Assembly: GCA_947377625.1 (NCBI GenBank)
Contig: CANCGR010000167.1
Coordinates: 1-6,246 of the forward strand
Reading direction: 5' to 3'
Length of the DNA stretch: 6,246 nt
Source: Gammaproteobacteria bacterium
GTDB lineage: Bacteria; Pseudomonadota; Gammaproteobacteria; Pseudomonadales; Pseudohongiellaceae
Part shown: piece by piece, positions 1-6,246 of the stretch
Layout: the number at the start of each line of letters is the position of its first letter
Position numbering within the stretch: the first letter of the stretch is position 1
Notes under the pieces: model-generated
Databases searched by the model: none
Seen by the model: the letters and a program-made list of their open reading frames with translations, nothing else
Told to the model about the DNA's origin: nothing
Made by a program: the position numbers and the translations under genes

Positions 1-1352
1 GTTTCGGCCCGGTGCAGGTGGAAGACGTCGCCGAATTGTTTGATGCCAATTTCCTGAGTGGCGGCCAGCACCGACTGGCGCTGGGCAACGTGGAAGCACT
101 GCCCTGGTTCAAGCACCAGCAAAGACTGACTTTTGCACGTTGCGGCGTAATCGCCGCTACCTCGGTTGATGAATACAAAAAGCTCGGCGGTTTTGTCGGC
201 TTGCAGAATGCATTGAAGAAAGATGGCAAGGCCATCGTGCAGGAAGTGCTCGACTCCGGCCTGCGTGGTCGCGGCGGCGCAGCGTTCCCGACCGGCATCA
301 AATGGCGCACCGTGATGGACGCTGTTGATACCCAAAAATACATCGTCTGCAACGCAGACGAAGGCGATAGTGGCACTTTCTCTGATCGCATGATCATGGA
401 AGGCGATCCGTTGTCACTGGTGGAAGGCATGACTATCGCTGGCATCGCAGTCGGCGCGACCAAAGGCTTTGTTTACCTGCGCTCCGAATACCCGCTAACG
501 CAAACCATCCTTAACGAAGCCATCGCCAACGCGCGCGCCGCCGGCTATCTGGGCAGCAACATCCAGGGCAGTGGCAAGAGCTTCGATATGGAAGTGCGCA
601 TGGGCGCCGGTGCTTATATCTGCGGCGAAGAAACCTCGCTGTTGGAATCGCTGGAAGGCCGCCGCGGCCAGATCCGCTTCAAGCCGCCCTTGCCTGCGCT
701 GAAAGGGCTATTCGGCAAACCCACTGTCGTTAACAACGTCATTTCGTTGGCCACCATTCCGGTCATCCTGGAAAAAGGCGGCAAGCACTACGCCAACTTC
801 GGCCGTGGCCGCTCGCTCGGCACCATGCCGTTCCAGCTCGGTGGCAACATCAAACACGGCGGCCTGGTTGAAAAAGCCTTTGGTCTGACCCTGCGCCAAT
901 TGATCATGGATTTCGGTGGCGGCACTGCCACCGGCAAACCGATCCGCGCCGTGCAAGTGGGAGGCCCGCTGGGCGCCTACTTCCCTGACTCGCTGCTCGA
1001 TACCGTATGCGACTACGAAGAGTTCGCCAAGGTCGGCGGCATGCTCGGTCATGGCGGCGTGGTGGTATTCGATACCAGCGTCAATATGGCGAAAATGGCG
1101 CGCTTCTCGATGGAATTCTGTGTCAATGAAAGCTGTGGCAAATGCACGCCCTGCCGTATCGGTTCAGTGCGCGGCGTGGAAACCATCGACAAGATCGTGG
1201 CTGCCAAAGACGACAATGAACGCAACAAGCAGCACATCATTCTCAAGGATTTGTGTGAAACCATGGAGTCAGCATCGCTGTGTGCGATGGGTGGTCTGAC
1301 ACCAATGCCAGTCATGAGTGCAGTCAAACATTTCAAGGGGGATTTCCAATGA
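1..1352 (+). CDS. fdsB: NAD-dependent formate dehydrogenase, beta (NADH/FMN) subunit, 5'-truncated by window edge
   Basis: This is the diaphorase subunit of the cytoplasmic Mo/W NAD+-dependent formate dehydrogenase, homologous to complex I NuoF. It takes electrons from the FdsA clusters and reduces NAD+ at FMN. The reading frame is open from the window edge (first full codon at 3, reading FGPVQVEDV), so the GTG at 12 is not the real start. FdsB proteins are about 520 residues; 449 are visible, so roughly 70 are missing. Counting from the GTG at 12, the FMN/NAD-binding glycine-rich stretch GLRGRGGAAFPTG lies at 83-95, NADEGDSGTF at 114-123 and CGEETSLLESLEGRRG at 204-219. The [4Fe-4S] ligands are Cys375, Cys378 and Cys381 (ESCGKCTPCR) and Cys424. 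The TGA stop overlaps the fdsA ATG, indicating one operon and probable translational coupling. fdsG is expected immediately upstream. NuoF of complex I or a hydrogenase HoxF are the alternatives, but the fused Mo-subunit neighbour rules for Fds. Confidence 0.96.
   Translation, partial: FGPVQVEDVAELFDANFLSGGQHRLALGNVEALPWFKHQQRLTFARCGVIAATSVDEYKKLGGFVGLQNALKKDGKAIVQEVLDSGLRGRGGAAFPTGIKWRTVMDAVDTQKYIVCNADEGDSGTFSDRMIMEGDPLSLVEGMTIAGIAVGATKGFVYLRSEYPLTQTILNEAIANARAAGYLGSNIQGSGKSFDMEVRMGAGAYICGEETSLLESLEGRRGQIRFKPPLPALKGLFGKPTVVNNVISLATIPVILEKGGKHYANFGRGRSLGTMPFQLGGNIKHGGLVEKAFGLTLRQLIMDFGGGTATGKPIRAVQVGGPLGAYFPDSLLDTVCDYEEFAKVGGMLGHGGVVVFDTSVNMAKMARFSMEFCVNESCGKCTPCRIGSVRGVETIDKIVAAKDDNERNKQHIILKDLCETMESASLCAMGGLTPMPVMSAVKHFKGDFQ
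1335..1341 (+). promoter_or_regulatory. Ribosome binding site of fdsA
   Basis: AAGGGGG lies 7 bases before the ATG at 1349. It fixes the fdsA start at 1349, inside the last codons of fdsB (ATGA overlap), rather than at the upstream in-frame start near 1280, which would lie deep inside fdsB and has no comparable site. Confidence 0.75.
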
Positions 1353-4228
1353 ACGCGCTTACCAGCATGCAGCCGATCATGTTCGACCCACAAACTGTCG
1401 CTCCTGAAACGGATTACGGCACTCCCAAGAGCACCAGCACCGAGTTGGTGACGCTGACCATCGACGGTCAAAGCATCACTGTGCCCAAAGGCACCAGCAT
1501 CATGCGTGCGGCCAAAGAATTGGGCATTACCATTCCGAAACTGTGCGCCACCGACAACCTCGAACCGTTCGGTTCCTGCCGTTTGTGTCTGGTGGAAATC
1601 GAAGGTCGTCGCGGCACGCCTGCTTCCTGTACCACACCCGCGGAAGCCGGCCTGAAAGTCACCACCCAGAACGCCAAGATCGCCAAGCTGCGCAAAGGCG
1701 TGATGGAACTCTACATCTCCAACCATCCGCTCGACTGCCTTACCTGCTCTGCCAACGGCGACTGCGAACTGCAGGACATGGCTGGCGCAGTGGGCTTGCG
1801 CGATGTGCGCTACGGCTATAAAGGCGACAACCACAACGATCGCCCGAAAGACGAAAGCAATCCGTATTTCACGTTCGAAGCCAGCAAGTGCATCGTGTGC
1901 TCACGTTGCGTGCGTGCCTGCGAAGAAGTGCAAGGTACTTTCGCACTCACGATCCAGGGCAGCGGCTTCGCGTCCAAAGTCAGCGCCGGCATCGACGAAG
2001 GCTTTTTGAATTCCGAATGTGTGTCGTGTGGCGCTTGCGTACAAGCCTGCCCGACCGCAACGCTCAATGAAAAATCCATGATCGAAATCGGCACCCCTGA
2101 ACATGCCGTGGAAACCACCTGCGCCTATTGCGGCGTTGGCTGTACTTTCCGCGCTGAAATGAAAGGTGACCAGGTTGTGCGCATGGTGCCGTCCAAAGGT
2201 GGCGAAGCCAACGACGGTCACTCGTGTGTAAAAGGTCGCTTCTCATGGGGCTACGCCACCCACAAAGAGCGCATCATGAAACCGATGATCCGCACCAAGA
2301 CTTCCGATCCGTGGAGAGAAGTGAGCTGGGACGAAGCCATTCAATACACCGCCGGCAAGTTCAAGGAAATCCAGAGCAAGTACGGTCGTAAATCCATCGG
2401 CGGCATCACCTCTTCGCGTACCACCAACGAAGAAGTGTGGGTCGTGCAGAAAATGATCCGTACCGCGTTCCGCAACAACAACACTGATACCTGCGCCCGT
2501 GTTTGCCACTCTCCTACCGGTTATGGTCTGAAACAAACGCTCGGTACTTCCGCCGGCACCCAGGATTTCGCCAGTGTTGACGAAACCGATATGGTGCTCT
2601 TGATCGGCGCCAACCCGACTGACGCGCATCCTGTGTTTGCTTCCCGCATGAAAGCGCGTCTGCGTGCAGGTGCTGACCTGGTAGTGTGCGATCCGCGTCG
2701 CATCGACCTGGTTGATTCCCCGCACATCAAGGCCAGCGTACATATCCCGCTGCTGCCTGGTTCCAACGTGGCACTGATCAACGCGCTGGCTCACACCATC
2801 GTGGAAGAAAATCTGGCTGCCTGGGACTACATCAACGAACGCTGCGATACCAAAGCCTTCAACGAATGGCTGGAATTCATCAAGCTGCCGAAAAACTCAC
2901 CAGAGGCTGTCGCTCACCTGCTCGGTGGCGATGCCGGTAAAGTACGTGATGCCGCCCGCCGCTATGCAGCAGTAAAACGCGCGTCGATCTATTACGGCCT
3001 CGGCGTTACCGAACACTCACAAGGCTCCACGATGGTCATGGGCATGGCCAACCTGGCGATGCTGACCGGCAACATTGGTTTCAATGGCGCTGGTGTTAAC
3101 CCGCTGCGAGGCCAGAACAACGTGCAGGGTTCTTGCGACATGGGTTCGTTCCCGCATGAATTCTCCGGCTACCGTCATGTCAGCGATCCTGAAGCCAACG
3201 AACTGTTCTCCACTGCCTGGGGCGTTGATCAGGACCCTGAACCCGGTTACCGCATTCCGAACATGTTCGATGCCGCCATCAAGGGCGACTACAAAGGCAT
3301 GTTCGTGCAAGGCGAAGACATCGCGCAGTCCGATCCGAATACTCACCATGTCGAAGCCGCGCTGGAAAATCTTGAGTGTTTGGTCGTGTGCGATCTGTTC
3401 CTCAACGAAACCGCCAAGTTTGCACATGTGTTCCTGCCTGGCACTTCTTTCCTCGAGAAAGATGGCACCTTCACCAACGCCGAACGCCGCCTCGGCCGCG
3501 TGCGCCCGGTAATGGCACCGAAAACCGGCAAGCACGAGTGGCAGATTCCGATCGAAATCTCTGCCGCCATGGGCTATGAGATGCATTACAACAATCCGTC
3601 CGAAATCATGGACGAGATTGCCCGCCTGACACCTACGTTCAAACGCGTCAGCTTTGATCGCCTCGACAACGAAGGCAGCATGCAATGGCCTGTTACCGAC
3701 GAGGCACCCAATGGCACGCCACTCATGCACGTCGGTGGTTTCGTGCGCGGCAAGGGTAATTTCGTCATTACCGAGTTCGTACCGACCGAAGAACGCGTCA
3801 ACGCCAAGTTCCCGCTGATTCTCACCACTGGCCGCATCCTCAGCCAGTACAACGTCGGCGCACAAACGCGTCGCACCGAGAACAATGTGTGGCACAACGA
3901 AGACGTGCTGGAGATCCATCCGTTTGACGCGTCCGAGCGTGGCATCAATGACGGCGACCTGGTGAGCTTGAACAGCCGCAAAGGCGACACTGCCCTGCAT
4001 GCAAAAATTTCCGACCGCATGCAGCCGGGCGTGGTCTACACAACTTTCCACATGCCAGGCTCCGGCGCCAACGTCATCACTACCGAGCACAGCGACTGGG
4101 CTACCAACTGCCCTGAGTACAAGGTCACTGCCGTGCAGGTCAGCCCTGCCAGCGCGTTGTCTGACTGGCAAAAGCAGTATGAGGACTTGAATGAAACCCG
4201 CCGCAAACTGGCAGAAATAATGCAGTAA
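1349..4228 (+). CDS. fdsA: NAD-dependent formate dehydrogenase, alpha (molybdenum catalytic) subunit
   Basis: Oxidises formate to CO2 at a bis-molybdopterin guanine dinucleotide Mo (or W) centre in the cytoplasm and feeds electrons to FdsB. The protein is 959 residues, the usual FdsA length, starting at the ATG that overlaps the fdsB stop. Domains in order are: a NuoG-like [2Fe-2S] domain (Cys66, 77, 80, 94); a His-Cys3 [4Fe-4S] site (His126, Cys130, 133, 139); a two-cluster ferredoxin module (Cys181, 184, 187, 191 and Cys224, 227, 230, 234); the [4Fe-4S] next to the pterin (Cys258, 261, 265, 293, then Lys295); the molybdopterin oxidoreductase domain; and a C-terminal dinucleotide-binding domain at about 820-930. 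Cys386-His387 in VCHSPTGYG is the expected Mo-ligand/catalytic pair, so the enzyme uses cysteine and not selenocysteine. Arg587 (NPLRGQN) is the expected second active-site residue. As I recall, these three numbers equal those of Rhodobacter capsulatus FdsA. All cluster ligands are present and no frameshift is seen. Translation ends at TAA, followed 22 bases later by a terminator hairpin. Confidence 0.97.
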   Translation: MNALTSMQPIMFDPQTVAPETDYGTPKSTSTELVTLTIDGQSITVPKGTSIMRAAKELGITIPKLCATDNLEPFGSCRLCLVEIEGRRGTPASCTTPAEAGLKVTTQNAKIAKLRKGVMELYISNHPLDCLTCSANGDCELQDMAGAVGLRDVRYGYKGDNHNDRPKDESNPYFTFEASKCIVCSRCVRACEEVQGTFALTIQGSGFASKVSAGIDEGFLNSECVSCGACVQACPTATLNEKSMIEIGTPEHAVETTCAYCGVGCTFRAEMKGDQVVRMVPSKGGEANDGHSCVKGRFSWGYATHKERIMKPMIRTKTSDPWREVSWDEAIQYTAGKFKEIQSKYGRKSIGGITSSRTTNEEVWVVQKMIRTAFRNNNTDTCARVCHSPTGYGLKQTLGTSAGTQDFASVDETDMVLLIGANPTDAHPVFASRMKARLRAGADLVVCDPRRIDLVDSPHIKASVHIPLLPGSNVALINALAHTIVEENLAAWDYINERCDTKAFNEWLEFIKLPKNSPEAVAHLLGGDAGKVRDAARRYAAVKRASIYYGLGVTEHSQGSTMVMGMANLAMLTGNIGFNGAGVNPLRGQNNVQGSCDMGSFPHEFSGYRHVSDPEANELFSTAWGVDQDPEPGYRIPNMFDAAIKGDYKGMFVQGEDIAQSDPNTHHVEAALENLECLVVCDLFLNETAKFAHVFLPGTSFLEKDGTFTNAERRLGRVRPVMAPKTGKHEWQIPIEISAAMGYEMHYNNPSEIMDEIARLTPTFKRVSFDRLDNEGSMQWPVTDEAPNGTPLMHVGGFVRGKGNFVITEFVPTEERVNAKFPLILTTGRILSQYNVGAQTRRTENNVWHNEDVLEIHPFDASERGINDGDLVSLNSRKGDTALHAKISDRMQPGVVYTTFHMPGSGANVITTEHSDWATNCPEYKVTAVQVSPASALSDWQKQYEDLNETRRKLAEIMQ

Positions 4229-4245
4229 CGTTTGCAGCTCCAAAC

Positions 4246-4281
4246 AAAAAGGCTGGCCTCTCACGAGACCAGCCTTTTTTT
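4246..4281. terminator. Rho-independent terminator, probably bidirectional
   Basis: Stem GGCTGG (4251-4256) pairs with CCAGCC (4269-4274). After one C/A mismatch, CTC (4258-4260) pairs with GAG (4265-4267) around the loop TCAC. Seven Ts follow (4275-4281) for the + strand, and five As precede (4246-4250), giving five Us on the - strand. It ends the fds operon on the + strand. On the - strand it lies about 70 bases past the stop of the GGDEF-like gene and can end that transcript too. Confidence 0.9.
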
Positions 4282-4307
4282 ATGCAAGACCACCTATGCA
4301 AGACCAC
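4281..4307. repeat. Tandem direct repeat, 13-bp identical unit, 14-bp period
   Basis: TATGCAAGACCAC occurs at 4281-4293 and again at 4295-4307, separated by one C. It sits directly after the terminator T tract in the gap between the convergent genes. Two copies only, so it could be a short slippage duplication. No protein-coding role is seen. Confidence 0.85.
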
Positions 4308-4325
4308 AACAGCAACACCGCAACT

Positions 4326-4360
4326 CAAGCAGCCGGCCGTTTTTCTTGTCAGGCTGCTTG
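4326..4360. repeat. Inverted repeat overlapping the 3' end of the GGDEF-like gene
   Basis: CAAGCAGCC (4326-4334) is the perfect complement of GGCTGCTTG (4352-4360), giving a 9-bp stem with a 17-base loop that contains the TGA stop (4349-4351) of the leftward GGDEF-like gene. No T tract follows on either strand, so it is not a standard intrinsic terminator. It may form a 3'-end RNA structure ahead of the main terminator, or it may be incidental. Confidence 0.45.
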
Positions 4361-5470
4361 GGCAACCCCCTCAGCGATAAAGCAGTTGCCACCCCTGCTC
4401 TGCGCAATTTTCAGATTCCTGTCCGCACTCTCCAGCGCATCTGTTGCCGCTGATTTACCGATTTCCGCCACACCGATACTGGCGGTGAGGCTTAGCATGC
4501 TGTTCACCCCGGGGCGCTGGTTACGCACTTCCTGCAACAGCCGCTCGGCCAACAAGGTGGCGCCTTCGATATTGATTTCCGGCAGCAACACCAGAAAGCG
4601 TCGGTTGTCCCAACGTCCGGCAATATCCAATGCTCTAAGCCTGTCACGGAATATTTTTGCAATGCTGGCCTGTTGTGCGGCTATTGCCGGCTTTTCACCC
4701 ACATAGCCAGGTTGCAGCTGCACCGGATCAAGCTCGACAAACATAAGGCAACTGGCGGCGCCGTAACGCTGGCAGCGCAGGGCTTCACGCATCAGCATTT
4801 TTTCCAGCAGAGTACGATTGGCCAGACTGGTGCTGACATCGCCGTAGGACATGTGCTCAAGATCGCTGAAACTGAGCTGCAACTCGCGCTCTGTTTTCAT
4901 CCTGACATATTCAGGAATAAACGTGAGCAAGGTGATTATGATGCTGACTGAATAGATTCTTGAGATGAAGGCTTGCGAATACCTGTCGGTATCGAATCCA
5001 AAAAAACCGTACTGCAAAAGCATGGTGGCTGCGATGAGTGCAATAACAGAAATGAAGCCGTTAAGCCGCCCCTGCAGGAACAGGGCTACCGGCGGAAACA
5101 CGAAATAATACAAAGGTCCGGTATTGCTGGAGCCACCCGAGTAAAACAAGTAAAGGCACAACATTCCCATCAGCAGGGTTGTTACGTGCTTGCCGGCCGC
5201 ATACCAGCCGGCGAACCACATCACCGCAAACACTGCCACAGTGACAACCACAAAACCGAACAACACCATCGCATGGCGGGTTTGGTCGTCCAGCAGGGAG
5301 ATAAAGGCGAACAGCAGCAAATAGACTATCGCGACACCGCAATAAATCGCGCTGAGCACAAAATTATTGAGTTGGGCGCTGTCGGGGCGCCCCTTGATCT
5401 TGTCAGCGATCTGCCTGGGAATGGCCCAAAGCGGTTCGTCGGTAACCTCAAAATCGCTGTCCATGCTCAT
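4349..5470 (-). CDS. Six-TM membrane protein with degenerate GGDEF domain
   Basis: A 373-residue protein. A basic cytoplasmic N-terminus (about 1-35) is followed by six likely membrane segments (about 37-60, 66-90, 95-110, 118-133, 137-158, 168-187), with the loop SGGSSNTGPLYYFVFP between the third and fourth. A short charged linker (188-208) leads to a GGDEF-fold domain (about 208-366). The fold is supported by SLANRTLLEKML, LTASIGVAE and the final ADRNLKIAQSRGGN. The catalytic motif is lost: DNRRF (288-292) replaces GGDEF, and ELDPV (246-250) replaces the metal-binding DLDxFK region, so cyclase activity is unlikely. R279-A-L-D282 lies exactly five residues before DNRRF, as in the c-di-GMP inhibitory site, so nucleotide binding is possible (inference). 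The gene begins 6 bases after the stop of the lipoprotein gene, indicating cotranscription. The ATG at 5470 has AGG 5 bases upstream. The ATG at 5464 (Met3) has AGGG 6 bases upstream and is an equally good start. The signal sensed by the membrane part is unknown. Confidence 0.88.
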   Translation of the reverse strand: MSMDSDFEVTDEPLWAIPRQIADKIKGRPDSAQLNNFVLSAIYCGVAIVYLLLFAFISLLDDQTRHAMVLFGFVVVTVAVFAVMWFAGWYAAGKHVTTLLMGMLCLYLFYSGGSSNTGPLYYFVFPPVALFLQGRLNGFISVIALIAATMLLQYGFFGFDTDRYSQAFISRIYSVSIIITLLTFIPEYVRMKTERELQLSFSDLEHMSYGDVSTSLANRTLLEKMLMREALRCQRYGAASCLMFVELDPVQLQPGYVGEKPAIAAQQASIAKIFRDRLRALDIAGRWDNRRFLVLLPEINIEGATLLAERLLQEVRNQRPGVNSMLSLTASIGVAEIGKSAATDALESADRNLKIAQSRGGNCFIAEGVAQAA

Positions 5471-5476
5471 CCCTGC

Positions 5477-5635
5477 CTATTTGGAAATCTTGTCCTTGGC
5501 TTTCTGGGCCGTGTCCTTGATGGCACCACCGGCTGCCTTGAGGTCTTCACCCACACCGCCCATGGTGTTGCAGCCTCCCAGCACCAGCGAGACACACATG
5601 ACAACAAATAGCAGTATCGATTTCTTCTTGAACAT
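5477..5635 (-). CDS. Entericidin-type small lipoprotein
   Basis: A 52-residue lipoprotein precursor. Lys3-Lys5 and a hydrophobic stretch (6-18) form a signal peptide. The lipobox is L19-G20-G21-C22, so the mature lipoprotein has 31 residues beginning CNTMGGVGED. Asn, not Asp, follows the cysteine, which in enteric sorting rules points to the outer membrane. The mature part, with CNT, a glycine-rich turn and an amphipathic lysine-rich helix (KAAGGAIKDTAQKAKDK), matches the EcnA/EcnB family. In E. coli that family is a lytic toxin and its antidote, but most single-copy homologues have no proven toxin role, and no second ecn gene is visible here. The ATG at 5635 was chosen because the signal peptide begins there; the frame stays open further upstream without a credible N-terminus. 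GAGGGAG (5647-5653) lies 11 bases upstream and GGAG (5639-5642) 3 bases upstream; neither spacing is ideal. It sits between two GGDEF-like genes and is probably cotranscribed with the one downstream. Confidence 0.88.
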   Translation of the reverse strand: MFKKKSILLFVVMCVSLVLGGCNTMGGVGEDLKAAGGAIKDTAQKAKDKISK

Positions 5636-5684
5636 TTGCTCCGGCACTCCCTCATTGAAACTCAGCAACTGCTGAACAGCCCTG

Positions 5685-5714
5685 ATTATTGGGGAAGTGA
5701 CCGCAATTTGCCAG
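5685..5714 (-). promoter_or_regulatory. Candidate sigma70-type promoter for the lipoprotein-GGDEF gene pair
   Basis: Reading the - strand, CTGGCA (5714-5709, four of six matches to TTGACA) and AATAAT (5690-5685, five of six to TATAAT) are 18 bases apart. The predicted start would be about 40 bases before the lipoprotein ATG. It lies in the 116-base gap between the two gene units, where an internal promoter would make sense. Motif match only. Confidence 0.3.
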
Positions 5715-5751
5715 ACAGACGCCCATCCTTGTGCCGGCTTTGCGTACTGCG

Positions 5752-6246
5752 TCAAAGCGCAAGGTAGCTGTTGCCCCCATTTCTCTGGGCCGTCGCCAGA
5801 CTGTTGGCCGCCCGATCCAGCACTTGCTGGGCCGGGCCTTTATCGAGGGCGGCAATGCCGATACTGACACTGGTGCTTGCGGCCTGCGGGCCCGGTGCAG
5901 CACTGCGTGCGCGCACCTGTTCCAACAACCTTTCAGCCAGAACCTTGGCGCCCTCCAGCGTTATTTCAGGCAGCATCAGCAGGAAGCAATGGTTTTCCCA
6001 GCGACCCGCGATATCCTGCACCCGCAGATTCTTGCGCAAAATATCAGGCACTATCGCCTGTCTGCGTGCGTCATGCGCATCCGCGCTCATGCCCTGGCCA
6101 GTTTTCGCTACCGGGTCCAGCTCAATAAACATAAGACAGCAAGCCGAGCCATAGCGCTGGTTACGATTGAATTCCAGTTGCAGCATTTTTTCGAGCAATG
6201 CGCGATTGGCCAGCTTGGTGCGCAAATCACCATAGGTCAGCGATTC
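5752..6246 (-). CDS. Degenerate GGDEF-domain protein, N-terminus cut by window edge
   Basis: C-terminal GGDEF-like domain of a protein whose start lies beyond 6246. The frame is open to the edge (first visible codons ESLTYGDLRTKLANR), so the TTG at 6225 is not a convincing start. It is a paralogue of the complete GGDEF-like protein at 4349-5470: from YGD to ELDPV, 30 of 42 residues are identical, and from DIAGRW to the end of the LAERLL helix, 24 of 35. Here ENHCF (5983-5997) replaces GGDEF, and ELDPV replaces the metal-binding DLDxFK region, so it should not make c-di-GMP. R-V-Q-D (6013-6024) lies exactly five residues before ENHCF, like an inhibitory-site RxxD. SVSIGIAALD and the last helix ending NGGNSYLAL complete the fold. 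By analogy with its paralogue the missing part may be membrane-spanning, but that cannot be seen. The TGA at 5752-5754 is 116 bases before the lipoprotein ATG, so it may head the same operon or be a separate unit. Confidence 0.85.
   Translation of the reverse strand, partial: ESLTYGDLRTKLANRALLEKMLQLEFNRNQRYGSACCLMFIELDPVAKTGQGMSADAHDARRQAIVPDILRKNLRVQDIAGRWENHCFLLMLPEITLEGAKVLAERLLEQVRARSAAPGPQAASTSVSIGIAALDKGPAQQVLDRAANSLATAQRNGGNSYLAL

Noticed and set aside
1280..1348. 23-codon N-terminal extension of fdsA
   Set aside because: It lies within the last codons of fdsB. The ATG at 1349 has a good ribosome binding site, gives the standard ATGA overlap and the usual FdsA length, and puts active-site residues at expected numbers.
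1049..1834. 261-codon open frame on the - strand across the fdsB-fdsA junction
   Set aside because: Antisense to the cluster-binding regions of both genes; no recognisable motif.
3017..4264. 415-codon open frame on the - strand opposite fdsA
   Set aside because: It lies entirely antisense to the catalytic domain of a clearly real gene, shows no recognisable domain, and runs through the terminator hairpin. Long antisense frames are a by-product of codon bias in GC-rich genes.
4973..5611. 212-codon open frame on the + strand opposite the GGDEF-like membrane region
   Set aside because: Rich in His, Gln and Lys with no domain, as expected from reading a membrane-protein gene backwards; the - strand frame has clear membrane segments and a GGDEF fold.
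5662..5675. Near-palindrome TCAGCA-AC-TGCTGA upstream of the lipoprotein gene as an operator
   Set aside because: Short, with a two-base centre, and only one copy; it lies near the candidate transcription start but nothing ties it to a known regulator.

Overview
The window (GC clearly above 50%) holds two convergent gene groups from a Gram-negative bacterium. The closest family matches I recognise are from Pseudomonadota, most likely Beta- or Gammaproteobacteria. This rests on an fds-type NAD-dependent formate dehydrogenase, an entericidin-type lipoprotein and GGDEF signalling proteins. Genus cannot be read from the sequence. A formate-using methylotroph or chemolithotroph would fit, but that is inference.

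Left part (1-4228, + strand): the end of an fds operon. The window opens inside fdsB (NADH/FMN subunit), which overlaps the start of fdsA (molybdenum catalytic subunit) by ATGA. FdsA is full length at 959 residues and carries ligands for one [2Fe-2S] and four [4Fe-4S] clusters plus the catalytic Cys-His pair. Together they oxidise formate to CO2 and pass electrons through the cluster chain to FMN and NAD+. fdsG is expected just upstream, outside the window. The operon stops at a strong hairpin terminator right after fdsA, so fdsC and fdsD, which commonly follow fdsA, are not there.

Middle (4229-4348): a short convergent intergenic region. It has a terminator that should work on both strands, a 14-bp-period tandem repeat, and an inverted repeat that overlaps the stop codon of the opposing gene.

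Right part (4349-6246, - strand): three genes read leftwards. They are a GGDEF-like protein cut by the window edge, a 52-residue entericidin-type lipoprotein, and a complete six-TM GGDEF-like protein starting 6 bases after the lipoprotein stop. The two GGDEF domains are diverged paralogues. Both have lost the GGDEF catalytic motif (ENHCF and DNRRF) and the metal-binding DxD-type region, yet both keep RxxD exactly five residues upstream, the spacing of the c-di-GMP inhibitory site. They look more like c-di-GMP receptors or protein-interaction modules than cyclases. This pair, with the lipoprotein between them, is the most interesting part of the window.
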